Assembly (NCBI GenBank): GCA_963803375.1
Contig: CAWDMB010000009.1
Coordinates: 62,001-126,000, forward strand
Direction of reading: 5' to 3'
Length of the DNA: 64,000 nt
Source of the DNA: JAOPZW01 sp963803375
GTDB taxonomy: Bacteria > Actinomycetota > Thermoleophilia > Solirubrobacterales > Solirubrobacteraceae
Made by a program: the position numbers and the translations under genes. How positions within the stretch are numbered: position 1 is the stretch's first letter; the number at the start of each line of letters is the position of its first letter. The notes beneath the pieces are model-generated. The model had not been told where the DNA came from. It searched no databases and worked only from the letters and a program-made list of their open reading frames with translations. Below are positions 62,939-64,000 of this stretch, in pieces.

Positions 62939-64000
62939 TATTGGAGCATGGCTTCTACCCCCACATACGACTCCCTCGTCCGCATCTCCCGCGTCAACGG
63001 ACGCCAGGCCGACGGGTCGCTCATGAGCGACGGCCAGCAGCGCGACAGCAACGAGCACGCCATCCGCTCCAACGGCGGGCGGATCGGCAGGACGTTCGAG
63101 GCGCTCAACGAGAGCGGGCACTCGATCTTCACCGGGGCGAAGTGGGCCGAGGCGCTCGAGCGCGTCAAGCGTGGCGAGAGCAGCGGCGTGGCCGTCGCCT
63201 ACCACGACCGTCTCGGGCGCAACACGCCCGGGGCGTACGCGTTCGCGGCGGCGATGCACCGCGCCGGCGGCGTGTTGATCGTCAACGGGCGTGTCCTGGA
63301 CCCCGACGATCCGCAGGACAAGGCGATGTTCGGGATGGCGATGATTCAGGCCGAGATGGGCTACGACGTCGCTCGCCAACGCTCGCTGCGCACCCTCGAG
63401 CGCGTCCACGAGCGCGCCATCACGAACATGGTCCCGGTCGGCTACCGACGCAACCGCCTCCAGGACGGGACGCTCGAGCTCATGGGCGAGGACTGCAAGC
63501 GGCTCGTGCCCGACCCTGACCGGGCGCCGGTCGTGCGGAGGATCTTCGCGATGCGCGCCGCGGGTGAACGCTGGCCGGCCGTGCAGGCGTGGTTGGCGGC
63601 CGAGGGGATCCCGAGCCCGACGGGGAAGCCAATGTGGGCGCTGAGCACGCTGAGCACCCTCGTGCGCAACCGCTGCTACATCGGCGAGGTCGATGTCGGC
63701 GGCCACGTGACCGTCGGCGCCCACGAACCGCTCGTGACGGAAGAGGTCTTCGACCGGGCGCAGCCCGGCTCCGGTGTCGTGCGGACCGGCCGCAACCTCG
63801 CGGGTGTCGCCGGCGGCCTGATCGTGTGCGAGTCGTGCGGGCGGCCGTTGAGCGTCGGTGGGCGCGGCACCGGCCGGTCCACCTTCTACGCCTGTAGGCG
63901 TACCTCGAGCGGCGGGCGCTGCCCGCGCCCCGTCATGGCCGAGCAGGTGCCGATCGACGAGGCCGTTGACGGCGTGCTGCGCGAACTGGCCGAGAAGGGT
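62936..64000 (+). mobile_element. Left end of a serine-recombinase integrative element in tadA
   Basis: TadA homology ends and the recombinase gene begins within about 10 bases, as expected at an att junction of a prophage or integrative element carrying a large serine integrase. The crossover must lie near 62930-62950. The right end, attR and cargo are outside the window. The recombinase region is visibly less GC-rich than the flank (ACA, ATT, GAA, TTG and TAT appear). Confidence 0.75.
62948..64000 (+). CDS. Large serine recombinase/integrase (3' end beyond window)
   Basis: Open for 351 codons to the window edge. The resolvase domain has the catalytic Ser14 in LVRISRVNGR, with R12, the DRLGRN motif (R88, R91), and a long helix after MFGMAMIQAEMGYDVARQRS. 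The recombinase domain follows from about residue 155 (VPVGYRRNRLQDG...VVRRIFAMRAAGERWPAVQAWLAAEGIPSPTGKP). A zinc ribbon has C294, C297, C316 and C325. The coiled-coil region would lie beyond. A stop codon (TAG) four codons upstream fixes ATG 62948 as the start; TAGTAT at 62936-62941 is a -10 box. Confidence 0.92.
   Translation, partial: MASTPTYDSLVRISRVNGRQADGSLMSDGQQRDSNEHAIRSNGGRIGRTFEALNESGHSIFTGAKWAEALERVKRGESSGVAVAYHDRLGRNTPGAYAFAAAMHRAGGVLIVNGRVLDPDDPQDKAMFGMAMIQAEMGYDVARQRSLRTLERVHERAITNMVPVGYRRNRLQDGTLELMGEDCKRLVPDPDRAPVVRRIFAMRAAGERWPAVQAWLAAEGIPSPTGKPMWALSTLSTLVRNRCYIGEVDVGGHVTVGAHEPLVTEEVFDRAQPGSGVVRTGRNLAGVAGGLIVCESCGRPLSVGGRGTGRSTFYACRRTSSGGRCPRPVMAEQVPIDEAVDGVLRELAEKG

Noticed and set aside
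62941..63519. 192-codon plus-strand frame starting MEHGFYPH
   Set aside because: It is out of frame with the serine recombinase, which has clear catalytic and zinc motifs through the same bases.

Overview
The window is a very GC-rich chromosomal segment from an actinobacterium. The gene set and the style of its secreted proteins most resemble the class Thermoleophilia (Solirubrobacterales-like); that placement is recalled from family features, not from a search. Supporting signs are a dcw cluster without ftsA, a MurE with the meso-diaminopimelate motif DNPR, a two-subunit glycine dehydrogenase, GTG/TTG starts, ATGA/GTGA/TTGA stop-start overlaps, and -10 boxes (TANNNT) lying only 6-10 nt before start codons, which implies many leaderless mRNAs.

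Layout, left to right. 1-3754: the end of a small membrane protein gene, a truncated glyoxalase-fold fragment, and a riboflavin operon (ribD-ribE-ribBA-ribH). 3766-8416: an envelope glycan group (GT39-type glycosyltransferase; divergently GT2, a methyltransferase and a flippase). 8448-11751: a MacB/FtsX-type ABC exporter. 11836-20223: one long minus-strand operon, priA-def-fmt-rsmB-zinc ribbon-rpe-receiver-histidine kinase-NarL-type regulator. 20251-24733: a PH-domain membrane protein and tag on plus, then metK, der and cmk. 24814-32021: ftsH and an aromatic amino acid block (chorismate mutase, hisC-type aminotransferase, DAHP synthase, prephenate dehydrogenase, EPSP synthase); an aromatic-rich leader peptide with a 13-bp hairpin precedes DAHP synthase. 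32169-35317: an rsuA/rluB-type pseudouridine synthase, scpA, scpB, trpS. 35487-37944: three overlapping secreted or membrane proteins of low complexity. 38041-42471: the glycine cleavage operon gcvT-gcvH-gcvPA-gcvPB.

42598-60256 is the division and cell wall (dcw) cluster. In transcription order it runs mraZ-rsmH-ftsL-ftsI-(GMC oxidoreductase)-murE-murF-mraY-murD-ftsW-murG-murC, then ftsQ-ftsZ, with murB inverted between murC and ftsQ. It supplies lipid II synthesis and the divisome, and its promoter carries a candidate MraZ box.

60447-64000: a Tad/Flp pilus remnant (tadA-tadB-tadC). tadC carries a +1 frameshift. tadA loses its 5' part exactly where a large serine recombinase gene begins on the opposite strand; that gene runs off the right edge. 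This is best read as the left end of an integrative element inserted in tadA. It and the leader-peptide attenuator are the two most interesting signals.
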